The translations under genes were made by a program, and so were the position numbers. This document shows positions 1 to 6,985 of a DNA stretch of 21,507 nucleotides, in pieces. The notes below the pieces were generated by a model. It was not told the origin of the DNA and did not search any database. It was given only the letters and a program-made list of their open reading frames with translations. Location: contig JAUXNL010000132.1 of assembly GCA_030684415.1 (NCBI GenBank), positions 1-21,507 of the forward strand, in the 5' to 3' direction. This DNA is from Moraxellaceae bacterium (GTDB lineage: Bacteria > Pseudomonadota > Gammaproteobacteria > Pseudomonadales > Moraxellaceae). The number at the start of each line of letters is the position of its first letter. The stretch's first letter is position 1.

Positions 1-55
1 ACGGTGAACCGCTGCATCGGCCTGTCGGAGTGCGATCGAGCCTGCTTCGAGTGCG

Positions 56-946
56 CTAGCCGGTCACCGGGTCAACCGCCGGCAGCAGCAAGTCGAGCAT
101 GGCCTGCGCGGCGCGCGAAAGAATGCGTCGCGGATGATAGACGACGCCAAGACTACGGCTTAAGGCAATTCCGTCGATGTTGAGTATCTCGATGTCACTG
201 CCGGCCTCGGCCATGCTGGCCGGCAGCACGCTCCAGCCGAGCCCGATCGACGCCATCATGCGGATGGTTTCCAGATAGTTGGTGGTCATGCTCACCTGCA
301 TCTCCAGCCCTGAAGCCTGGAACAGTTGCGCCGCAATCTGACGGGTAAACGTGCTGGAGGAGGGCAGGATGGCCGGGTGCGCGGTGAGGTCGGCCAGCGA
401 CACGGAAGCCTGCTGCGTAAGCGGATGCCCTCGGCCGGCAATAAAGGCCAGCGGGTCTTTCCAAACCTCGCGTGCAATCAGGCGGTCGTCCGGTACTGGT
501 GGCAAGGTGACGATGCCGAGTTCGAGATCGCCCGACAGCACCGCCTCGTAAGCCTCCTCCGAATCAATGAAGCGCAGGTCCAGACGCACTTGCCGGAACT
601 GTGTGGAAAACGCACGCAGCGTTGGCGGCAGTCGGTGCAGGCCGATGTGATGGCTGGTGCCGACCTTGAGGGTGCCGGTGACGGGGCCGGAGAGATTGCC
701 GACGGCGCGGCGCATGTCTTCCAGATCGAGCAGCAGTTGCTGGGCCCGCGGCAGCAGGGCGCGGCCGGCTTCGGTCAGGCTGATCTGGCGGCTGACGCGG
801 TCGAACAGGCTGACGCCAAGTGATTCTTCCAGCACGCTGATGCGTTTGGATACGGCGGGCTGGGTGATGTGCAACTGCTCCGCCGCCAGTGAAAACGAGG
901 CGGTGCGGGCCACTTCCAGAAAGGCACTGAGGCTGGCGGTGTCCAT
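56..946 (-). CDS. LysR-type transcriptional regulator, divergent from leuC
   Basis: A 296-residue LysR-family DNA-binding regulator of usual length. Residues 1-60 form the winged helix-turn-helix (MDTASLSAFLEVARTASFS, then AAEQLHITQPAVSKRI and a recognition helix ending LFDR). From about residue 90 there is a periplasmic-binding-protein-like effector domain (GTLKVGTSHHIG, GDLELGIVTLPP, GLGWSVLPASMA). The ATG at 944-946 has a GGAGA ribosome site just upstream, and the frame ends in TAG. It is transcribed away from leuC across a 288-base shared region, the usual layout for a LysR protein that controls its neighbour and itself. A LysR gene sits next to leuC in Pseudomonas too. That it controls leuC, and that its ligand is a leucine-pathway intermediate, is inference from position; the ligand cannot be read from sequence. 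Confidence 0.93.
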   Translation of the reverse strand: MDTASLSAFLEVARTASFSLAAEQLHITQPAVSKRISVLEESLGVSLFDRVSRQISLTEAGRALLPRAQQLLLDLEDMRRAVGNLSGPVTGTLKVGTSHHIGLHRLPPTLRAFSTQFRQVRLDLRFIDSEEAYEAVLSGDLELGIVTLPPVPDDRLIAREVWKDPLAFIAGRGHPLTQQASVSLADLTAHPAILPSSSTFTRQIAAQLFQASGLEMQVSMTTNYLETIRMMASIGLGWSVLPASMAEAGSDIEILNIDGIALSRSLGVVYHPRRILSRAAQAMLDLLLPAVDPVTG

Positions 947-1124
947 GATCGTCTCCGGCGTGGGTTGGTGAGGGCGGTCACTGCGGGCTGAGGTCTCGAT
1001 AACCCCGGCTGCTCTGCGCGGGCTCGGCCCGAACGCTCAGTGACATCGTTGAGCGGCCATTTTTCCTGCTCTGGAGCGCAGGCAGGACGGCCAGATGCTG
1101 GGCAAGGTGTAATCGGCGGTATTC

Positions 1125-1148
1125 TTTCAGGTTATCGCATGCATGAAA
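1125..1148. promoter_or_regulatory. candidate LysR-type operator (TTTCA-N14-TGAAA)
   Basis: An inverted repeat, TTTCA at 1125-1129 and TGAAA at 1144-1148, lies in the AT-rich part of the regulator-leuC gap. It contains T-N11-A pairs (for example 1127/1139), the loose LysR-family site pattern. It ends about ten bases upstream of the proposed leuC -35 box, where LysR activators usually bind. Binding is inferred. Confidence 0.4.
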
Positions 1149-1157
1149 ATTATGAAT

Positions 1158-1186
1158 TTGTTTTATCGTTAGCCGCGCCCTAGGAT
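1158..1186 (+). promoter_or_regulatory. candidate sigma-70 promoter of leuC
   Basis: TTGTTT at 1158-1163 and TAGGAT at 1181-1186 are separated by exactly 17 bases. The match to consensus is moderate (3 of 6 and 4 of 6), as expected for an activator-dependent promoter. Transcription would start near 1193, about 40 bases before the leuC ATG. Confidence 0.4.
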
Positions 1187-1234
1187 GCCCCTCATCGCCA
1201 TACCCCAGCCCCCGCCGTGCGCCAGGAGTTCGAG

Positions 1235-2653
1235 ATGTCCGGCAAGACCCTCTACGACAAGCTCTGGGACGACCATCTTGTAAAGCAGCGTGATGACGGC
1301 TCCTGCCTCATCTATATCGACCGCCAGTTGTTGCATGAAGTCACCAGTCCGCAGGCGTTTGACGGCCTGCGTCTGGCGGGCCGTCAGCCCTGGCGTCTGG
1401 ATGCCAACATCGCCACCCCGGACCACAACGTGCCGACCGACAAGGCCGAGCGTGAAAAAGGCGTGTCCGGCATTGCCGATGAGACCTCGCGTATCCAGGT
1501 CGCTACGCTCGACGAGAACTGCAACGAGTTCAACATCGTCGAGTTCACCATCAACGACGAGCGCCAGGGCATCGTGCATGTGGTCGGTCCGGAGCAGGGG
1601 CTCACCCTGCCGGGCATGACAGTGGTCTGTGGCGATTCGCACACGGCCACTCACGGCGCGTTCGGCTGTCTGGCGCACGGTATCGGCACCTCCGAAGTCG
1701 AGCATGTGCTCGCCACGCAGTGCCTCGTGCAAAAGAAATCCAGAAACATGCTGGTGAAAGTCGACGGTGTGTTGGGTGCCGGCGTGACATCGAAAGATGT
1801 GGTGCTCGCCATCATCGGCAAGATCGGTACGGCAGGGGGTAATGGCCATGCCATCGAATTCGGTGGCCAGGTATTCCGTGACATGTCCATGGAAGGCCGC
1901 ATGACCGTGTGCAACATGGCTATCGAAGCCGGCGCGCGCGTGGGCATGGTCGCTGTCGATGAAAAGACCATCGAGTATTTCCGTGGCAAGCCTTATGCGC
2001 CGACGGGCGAGAACTGGGACAAGGCCGTCGCCTACTGGCAGACGCTGGTGTCGGATGCCGATGCGGCCTTCGACACGGTGGTGGAAATCGACGGTGCCAG
2101 CATCCTGCCGCAGGTGAGCTGGGGCACGAGCCCGGAAATGGTGGTGCCGGTTACCGCCAGTGTGCCGACGCTGGACGATGCTGAAGATGCGGTGGAGCGC
2201 AGCTCATTTGAGCGGGCCTATGTCTATATGGGGCTCAAGCCCGGGCAGAAAGTCACTGACATCCATCTGGATCGTGTGTTCATCGGTTCCTGCACGAATT
2301 CCCGTATCGAAGATTTGCGCGCGGCGGCGGCGGTCATCAAAGGTCGCTCCGTGGCGGCATCAGTGAAGCAGGCGATGGTGGTGCCGGGCTCGGGCCTCGT
2401 GAAAAAACAGGCCGAAGCAGAAGGGCTGGACAAGGTGTTTCTGGCGGCCGGTTTTGAGTGGCGTGAGCCGGGTTGCTCCATGTGTCTCGCCATGAACGCC
2501 GACAAACTGAATGCCGGTGAGCACTGTGCTTCTACCTCGAACCGTAATTTCGAGGGGCGCCAGGGCAATGGTGGCCGCACGCATCTGGTCAGTCCGGCGA
2601 TGGCAGCGGCTGCTGCGATTGCGGGTCATTTCGTCGATGTGCGCAATTTTTGA
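1235..2653 (+). CDS. leuC: 3-isopropylmalate dehydratase, large subunit
   Basis: Large subunit of the LeuCD isomerase, which interconverts 2- and 3-isopropylmalate in leucine synthesis, in the cytoplasm. The product is 472 residues, as usual for the family. Aconitase-family motifs are intact: ATPDHNVPT, GMTVVCGDSHTATHGAFG, GIGTSEVEHVLATQ. The three [4Fe-4S] ligands are visible as Cys353 (IGSCTNSR), Cys414 and Cys417 (EPGCSMC), and the C-terminal NRNFEGRQG substrate-binding loop is present. The ATG at 1235 is preferred over the in-frame GTG at 1217 because AGGAG lies at 1224-1228 and MSGKTLYDKLWDDH is the family N-terminus. It is the first gene of a leuCDB-asd cluster, 66 bases before leuD, and probably responds to the divergent LysR regulator. 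Confidence 0.98.
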   Translation: MSGKTLYDKLWDDHLVKQRDDGSCLIYIDRQLLHEVTSPQAFDGLRLAGRQPWRLDANIATPDHNVPTDKAEREKGVSGIADETSRIQVATLDENCNEFNIVEFTINDERQGIVHVVGPEQGLTLPGMTVVCGDSHTATHGAFGCLAHGIGTSEVEHVLATQCLVQKKSRNMLVKVDGVLGAGVTSKDVVLAIIGKIGTAGGNGHAIEFGGQVFRDMSMEGRMTVCNMAIEAGARVGMVAVDEKTIEYFRGKPYAPTGENWDKAVAYWQTLVSDADAAFDTVVEIDGASILPQVSWGTSPEMVVPVTASVPTLDDAEDAVERSSFERAYVYMGLKPGQKVTDIHLDRVFIGSCTNSRIEDLRAAAAVIKGRSVAASVKQAMVVPGSGLVKKQAEAEGLDKVFLAAGFEWREPGCSMCLAMNADKLNAGEHCASTSNRNFEGRQGNGGRTHLVSPAMAAAAAIAGHFVDVRNF

Positions 2654-2660
2654 TGCAGCG

Positions 2661-2700
2661 CCGGGCGGTGTAGGAGCGGCTTCAGCCGCGAACAGCCCGG
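2661..2700. repeat. GTAG-type REP-like palindrome between leuC and leuD
   Basis: GTAG at 2670-2673 is followed by the stem GCGGC/GCCGC (2676-2680 with 2685-2689, loop TTCA). An outer 6-bp stem, CCGGGC/GCCCGG (2661-2666 with 2695-2700), encloses it. A GTAG tetranucleotide at the foot of a short G/C palindrome is the hallmark of REP/SMAG elements mobilised by RAYT transposases in Pseudomonas, Stenotrophomonas and relatives. Only this copy was seen in the window. It may also act as an mRNA stabiliser or attenuator between leuC and leuD, which is inferred. Confidence 0.65.
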
Positions 2701-2719
2701 CCAGCTAGAGGTCAAGAAA

Positions 2720-3367
2720 ATGGAAAAATTCACCGTAGTCAAAGGTCTCGTCGCCCCGCTTGATCGCGCCAATGTCGATACCGACCAGATCATTCCCAAG
2801 CAGTTCCTCAAGTCCATCAAGCGCACGGGCTTCGGGCCTAACCTGTTTGATGAATGGCGTTATCTGGATGAGGGCTATCCGGGGCAGGATAACGCTGTGC
2901 GCCCGGTCAATCCGGACTTTGTGCTGAATTTCCCGCGCTATCAGGGCGCGAGCGTGCTGATGGCCCGCCAGAATTTCGGCTGTGGCTCTTCGCGCGAGCA
3001 TGCGCCGTGGGCTTTGCAGGAGTACGGCTTCCGCACGGTCATTGCCTCCAGCTTTGCTGACATTTTCTTCAACAACTGCTTCAAGAACGGCGTGCTGCCG
3101 GTGGTGTTGAAAGAAGCCGAAATGGATGTGCTCTTTACCGAGTGCGCGGCCAACGAGGGTTACCAGATAACGGTCGACCTTACGCAGAAAAAAGTGATTC
3201 GCCCGAACGGTGAGTCTTTCAGCTTCGAGGTGGATGATTTCCGTCGGCACTGTCTGCTGAATGGTCTCGATGACATCGGCCTCACCCTGCAGGTCGCTGA
3301 CGACATTCGTGCCTTTGAAGAAAAGGCGAAGGTGGCGCGTCCCTGGGTATTCCAGTCGCTGCGCTGA
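2720..3367 (+). CDS. leuD: 3-isopropylmalate dehydratase, small subunit
   Basis: Small, swivel-domain subunit of isopropylmalate isomerase, partner of LeuC. The product is 215 residues, the usual length for the long bacterial form. The N-terminus (MEKFTVVKGLVAPLDRANVD then TDQIIPKQFL) and the conserved substrate loop NFGCGSSREHAPWAL (about residues 83-97) are intact, as is FADIFFNNCFKNG. The ATG at 2720 has AGAGGT at 2707-2712. It lies downstream of leuC across a gap that holds a REP-like palindrome, and 131 bases of repeat sequence separate it from leuB. It is presumably co-transcribed with leuC, because the two subunits are needed together. Confidence 0.98.
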   Translation: MEKFTVVKGLVAPLDRANVDTDQIIPKQFLKSIKRTGFGPNLFDEWRYLDEGYPGQDNAVRPVNPDFVLNFPRYQGASVLMARQNFGCGSSREHAPWALQEYGFRTVIASSFADIFFNNCFKNGVLPVVLKEAEMDVLFTECAANEGYQITVDLTQKKVIRPNGESFSFEVDDFRRHCLLNGLDDIGLTLQVADDIRAFEEKAKVARPWVFQSLR

Positions 3368-3375
3368 ACATGATT

Positions 3376-3474
3376 CCTTCTCCCATCGGGAGAAGGTGCC
3401 CGAAGGGCGGATGAGGGACGGGGTTCAATTCCTGCCTCTATCATCCCATTCCTCTCTCCGCTTGCGGGGAGAGG
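3376..3474. repeat. interspersed G/C-rich hairpin repeat, leuD-leuB gap
   Basis: The gap contains a perfect 9-bp hairpin CCTTCTCCC-atc-GGGAGAAGG (3376-3396), then GCCCGAAGGGC and GGATGAGGG. A second hairpin with 11-base arms and one G-U wobble follows (3451-3461 with 3464-3474). This layout matches a repeat common in proteobacterial intergenic regions that yields phantom peptides of the PLPLGEGRGEG kind when translated. Related copies lie at 4581 and 21187. Family identity is from memory. Confidence 0.65.
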
Positions 3475-3498
3475 GTCGTCTGAGCAAGGAATAGTGAA

Positions 3499-4572
3499 AT
3501 GAGCAAACATATTGTCATTCTCCCCGGTGATGGCATCGGCCCCGAAATCGTCGGCGAAGCCGTCAAAGTGCTCGCCGCCGTCAACGAAAAATTCAGTCTT
3601 GGCCTCACCTGGGAAAACCAGTTGCTGGGCGGTGCGGCCATTGATGCGCATGGCGTGCCGCTGCCCGATGTCACGCTCGATGCCGCCAAAAAAGCCGATG
3701 CCGTGTTGCTCGGCGCCGTTGGTGGCCCGAAGTGGGACGCCATTGAGCGTTCCATTCGCCCGGAGCGGGGGCTGCTGAAAATTCGCAGTGAGCTGAACCT
3801 GTTTGCCAATTTGCGTCCGGCAATCCTGTATCCGCAGTTGGCCTCGGCCTCATCGCTGAAGCCGGAAATCGTGGCGGGACTCGACATCCTGATCGTGCGT
3901 GAGCTCACTGGCGGTATTTATTTCGGGCAGCCGCGCGGTGTGCGCACGCTCGAAAACGGTGAGCGTCAGGGTTTCAACACAGATGTTTACAGTGAATCGG
4001 AAATCCGCCGTATCGCGCATGTGGCCTTCCAGCTTGCCTTGCAGCGAAACAAGAAAGTGCTCTCGGTCGATAAGGCCAACGTGCTGGAAGTGACTGAACT
4101 GTGGAAGGAAATCGTCACGGAAGTGGCAAAGGATTACCCGGACGTACAGCTCTCCCACATGTATGTCGACAATGCGGCCATGCAGTTGGTGAAAGCGCCG
4201 AAGCAGTTTGACGTGATAGTCACCGGCAACCTCTTCGGCGACATTCTCTCGGACGAGGCGGCCATGCTCACCGGCTCGATCGGTATGCTGCCATCGGCGT
4301 CGTTGGATCAGAACAAGAAGGGCATGTACGAGCCTTGCCATGGTTCGGCCCCCGACATCGCCGGAAAAGGCGTGGCGAATCCTCTCGCCACCATTTTGTC
4401 GGTAGCCATGATGCTGCGTTACACCTTCGGTGCAGAAGCAGCGGCCAAATGTATCGAAGATGCCGTTGGTCGTGTGCTCGACCAGAACTTGCGTACGCCG
4501 GATATTTACACTGATGGCATGCAGAAAGTGGGCACGCAGGAAATGGGCGCTGCGGTTGTCGCGGCCCTTTGA
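3499..4572 (+). CDS. leuB: 3-isopropylmalate dehydrogenase
   Basis: NAD-dependent oxidative decarboxylation of 3-isopropylmalate to 2-oxoisocaproate, the third leucine-specific step. The product is 357 residues, normal for the family. Motifs in order: ILPGDGIGPEIV near the N-terminus, the arginine-rich substrate region GLLKIRSELNLFANLRP (about 90-106), RELTGGIYFG (about 134-143), the lysine of DKANVLEVTELW (about 191), YVDNAAMQL, the metal-binding aspartates of GDILSDEAAMLTGSIGMLPS (about 248-267) and the NAD-binding HGSAPDIAGKGVANP. The ATG at 3499 has AAGGA at 3486-3490. That ribosome site lies directly after the upstream repeat, so the repeat forms the immediate leader of leuB. Confidence 0.98.
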   Translation: MSKHIVILPGDGIGPEIVGEAVKVLAAVNEKFSLGLTWENQLLGGAAIDAHGVPLPDVTLDAAKKADAVLLGAVGGPKWDAIERSIRPERGLLKIRSELNLFANLRPAILYPQLASASSLKPEIVAGLDILIVRELTGGIYFGQPRGVRTLENGERQGFNTDVYSESEIRRIAHVAFQLALQRNKKVLSVDKANVLEVTELWKEIVTEVAKDYPDVQLSHMYVDNAAMQLVKAPKQFDVIVTGNLFGDILSDEAAMLTGSIGMLPSASLDQNKKGMYEPCHGSAPDIAGKGVANPLATILSVAMMLRYTFGAEAAAKCIEDAVGRVLDQNLRTPDIYTDGMQKVGTQEMGAAVVAAL

Positions 4573-4580
4573 TGTTTTTT

Positions 4581-4655
4581 CCCTTTCCTCTGCAGGGGGA
4601 AAGGGTGGGGTGAGGCGCTTCGGCTTGCACCCCTCGTCCCTTGGGCGGGGATAAA
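4581..4655. repeat. interspersed G/C-rich hairpin repeat, leuB-asd gap
   Basis: CCCTTTCC at 4581-4588 pairs with GGAAAGGG at 4598-4605. It is followed by GGTGAGG, a GCGCTTCGGCTTGC segment and CCCCTCGTCCC. Order and composition resemble the repeat in the leuD-leuB gap and the one after metZ, but it is more diverged. On the minus strand it translates to a phantom HPTLSPCRGKG peptide typical of this repeat family. A terminator role is possible but not supported by a proper T-tract. Confidence 0.55.
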
Positions 4656-4684
4656 AAAATCAATCGATTTGAAAGGTGAATGAC

Positions 4685-5791
4685 ATGAAAGTAGGTCTGG
4701 TGGGTTGGCGCGGCATGGTGGGGTCGGTCCTCATGCAGCGCATGGTGGAAGAAAACGATTTTGCGCACATCGAGCCGGTGTATTTCTCCACCAGCAATGC
4801 CGGTGGCAAGGCGCCAGACTTCGGCGGCAAGACAGCCCCTGCGTTGCAGGATGCCAATTCCGTTGAAGCCTTGAAGGCCATGGACGTGATCCTCACCTGC
4901 CAAGGTGGCGATTACACCAACGAGATTTATCCGCAGTTGCGCGCGGCGGGCTGGAGTGGCTACTGGATTGATGCGGCCTCGGCACTGCGCATGGAAGACG
5001 ATGCCGTCATCGTGCTCGACCCGGTGAACGATGGCGTCATCCGTTCAGCACTGGAAAAGGGCGTCAAGAATTACATCGGTGGCAATTGCACCAACTCCAT
5101 CATGCTCATGGGCATGGGTGGCTTGTTCCGTGAAGGCCTCGTGGAGTGGGTCAGCTCCATGACTTACCAGGCGGCCTCTGGCGGCGGCGCCAACCACATG
5201 CGCGAACTGCTCAAGGGCATGGGCGTGATTCACAATGCGGTGGCGGATGAGTTGGCAACGCCTGCGTCCGCCATTCTCGATATCGACCGCAAGGTGGCCA
5301 AGACCATTCGCGAAGACGTGCCGACCGAGTTTTTTGGCGCGCCGCTCGCCGGCGGCTTGATTCCCTGGATCGACAAGCAGCTCGACAACGGTCAGTCCAA
5401 GGAAGAGTGGAAAGGGCAGGCCGAAGTGAACAAGATTCTCGGCAACGCGAACACGATTCCGGTCGACGGTCTTTGCGTGCGTATCGGGGCCATGCGCTGC
5501 CACTCGCTGGCATTGACCCTGAAGCTGAAAAAAGATGTGCCGCTGGCTGAAATCGAGTCCATCATCCGCTCCGGCAACGACTGGGTGAAGTTTGTGCCCA
5601 ATGATCGCGAGATCAGTGTAAAGGAGCTGACCCCGGCGTCCATCACGGGCGGCCTCAAGATCGGTGTCGGTCGTGTACGCAAGCTGAACATGGGGCCGGA
5701 ATACATTTCCGCTTTCGTGATCGGCGACCAGTTGCTCTGGGGCGCTGCTGAGCCGCTGCGCCGCATGCTGCGTATCCTGCTGGGCAAGTAA
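4685..5791 (+). CDS. asd: aspartate-semialdehyde dehydrogenase
   Basis: NADPH-dependent reduction of aspartyl phosphate to aspartate semialdehyde, the branch point to lysine/diaminopimelate, methionine and threonine. The product is 368 residues, the E. coli-type size. The N-terminal Rossmann motif GLVGWRGMVGSVLMQRM is intact. The catalytic cysteine is Cys135 in GGNCTNSIMLM, followed by TYQAASGGGANHMRELL. The substrate-binding and C-terminal parts (VDGLCVRIGAMRCHS, ALTLKLKKDVPL) are also present. The ATG at 4685 is chosen over the GTG at 4676 because AAAGGTGA (4672-4679) is then well spaced and MKVGLVGWRG fits the family. It lies 112 bases after leuB, and a hairpin follows it. Confidence 0.98.
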   Translation: MKVGLVGWRGMVGSVLMQRMVEENDFAHIEPVYFSTSNAGGKAPDFGGKTAPALQDANSVEALKAMDVILTCQGGDYTNEIYPQLRAAGWSGYWIDAASALRMEDDAVIVLDPVNDGVIRSALEKGVKNYIGGNCTNSIMLMGMGGLFREGLVEWVSSMTYQAASGGGANHMRELLKGMGVIHNAVADELATPASAILDIDRKVAKTIREDVPTEFFGAPLAGGLIPWIDKQLDNGQSKEEWKGQAEVNKILGNANTIPVDGLCVRIGAMRCHSLALTLKLKKDVPLAEIESIIRSGNDWVKFVPNDREISVKELTPASITGGLKIGVGRVRKLNMGPEYISAFVIGDQLLWGAAEPLRRMLRILLGK

Positions 5792-5806
5792 GCATTGTTT
5801 TTTTAT

Positions 5807-5844
5807 CCGCCCGCGTTGGCAACGACGCGGGCGGTTTCGCTTTT
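5807..5844 (+). terminator. terminator-like hairpin after asd
   Basis: A perfect 10-bp inverted repeat, CCGCCCGCGT (5807-5816) and ACGCGGGCGG (5825-5834), with an eight-base loop, starts 15 bases after the asd stop. It is followed by TTTCGCTTTT, an interrupted T-tract. It probably ends or attenuates the leu-asd transcript before usg. Termination strength is uncertain because the tract is broken. Confidence 0.65.
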
Positions 5845-5859
5845 CCGGAGGGTTGAAAA

Positions 5860-6852
5860 ATGGGCAAGGGCTGTCGGCTGGTGATTGTGGGCGTGACCGG
5901 GGAGGTGGGCCGTGGCCTGCTGTCCCGCCTTGAAGACAAGGAACAACTGGCGCTTTCGGAAGTGCATGTGCTGTCGTCAGCGGCCGACGAGGACGACACC
6001 GTGATGTACCGGCAGCGTCCGCTGATCGTGGAGTCGGCAGACGGCTTTGACTTCAGTCGTGCCGATATCGCGATTCTGGCGACGCCGGCTGAGGCCTCGC
6101 GGATGCTGGCCCGACGCGCACTGGATGCGGGCTGCCGCGTCATGGACCTCTCCAGCGCCTTCCGGGGTGCCAGCGGCGTGCCACAAATCATCAGTGCCGA
6201 AGCAGAAGCAGCTGAGCTGGTCAGCGGTCTTTCGGGCGAGGCGGCGTTGCTGCTGCCGCTGATCAAGGCGGTGCGTGAGCAGTCATCCCTGCGGGCGATG
6301 CAGGTGACGCTGTTGCAGCCGGTATCGTCTGCCGGGCGGGCAGGGGTGCGTGAGCTGGCCGGCCAGACTGGTGAGTTGCTGAATGGTCGAGGTATCGAGC
6401 CTGCTGTTTTTGCCCGGCAGGTGGCGTTCAATTGCTTGCCGCTTGTCGGTTCGTCAGCGGTAGGGATGGAGGCGGCGATTGTGGCCGAGCTGGAAGAGGC
6501 CCTGGGAGAAGACTTGCCAATCGTCCTGCAGCGCGTCGTGATTCCCGTGTTTTACGGTCTGACAGCACTGGTCAGCATGGAAACAGACAGTCCGGTCAGT
6601 CTGGCGGAAGCCGCTTCTGCGCTTGCCTCGGCGGATGGCGTAACGCTAGTTAATATTGATGAAAATCAGCAAGTTGCGACGCCGGTAACAGATGCATCCG
6701 GGCAGTCCGGGATATATGTTTGCGGCCTGCGGGAACTGCCGGAGGGGCAGAGCGGTCTGGCCTTCACCGCACTGGCTGACAATGTGCATCAGGGGGCGGC
6801 CGAACCCGCCCTGCAACTGCTCGAAAAATGGATAAAAGACTTTAAATATTGA
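5860..6852 (+). CDS. usg: Usg-like protein, Asd paralogue lacking the catalytic cysteine
   Basis: A 330-residue member of the semialdehyde dehydrogenase family that matches the Usg lineage usually found after asd or before truA. The N-terminus keeps a Rossmann-like VIVGVTGEVGRGLLSRL. Later family blocks are recognisable: VMDLSSAFRG, AGQTGELLNG, ARQVAFNCLPL, VIPVFYGLTA and LADNVHQGAAEPALQLLEKW. Where true Asd proteins have the NCT/NCS nucleophile, this protein reads SGEAALLLPL (about residues 125-135), so it is unlikely to be an active dehydrogenase. The biological role of Usg is not established. The ATG at 5860 has a strong GGAGGG site (5847-5852). It sits between a hairpin and the fimV promoter-like sequence, so some expression may come by read-through from asd. 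Confidence 0.88.
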   Translation: MGKGCRLVIVGVTGEVGRGLLSRLEDKEQLALSEVHVLSSAADEDDTVMYRQRPLIVESADGFDFSRADIAILATPAEASRMLARRALDAGCRVMDLSSAFRGASGVPQIISAEAEAAELVSGLSGEAALLLPLIKAVREQSSLRAMQVTLLQPVSSAGRAGVRELAGQTGELLNGRGIEPAVFARQVAFNCLPLVGSSAVGMEAAIVAELEEALGEDLPIVLQRVVIPVFYGLTALVSMETDSPVSLAEAASALASADGVTLVNIDENQQVATPVTDASGQSGIYVCGLRELPEGQSGLAFTALADNVHQGAAEPALQLLEKWIKDFKY

Positions 6853-6876
6853 TACTTACGAAGACCTTGTGATACT
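6849..6876 (+). promoter_or_regulatory. candidate sigma-70 promoter of fimV
   Basis: TTGATA (6849-6854, 5 of 6 to the -35 consensus) overlaps the usg stop codon. It is followed after 16 bases by GATACT (6871-6876, 4 of 6 to -10), which carries an upstream TG (extended -10). Transcription would start near 6883, giving a leader of about 100 bases before the fimV ATG and an AAAGGA ribosome site at 6975-6980. Confidence 0.55.
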
Positions 6877-6985
6877 AATTCTAGGTATTGTACGCTGCGG
6901 GTATGAGAAAGGGGTATGCCGGCCGCCAGATGCCAGTGGTGTTTGGGGCGAGCAGCGGCGAAAGAATAACCAATAAAGGAATCCG

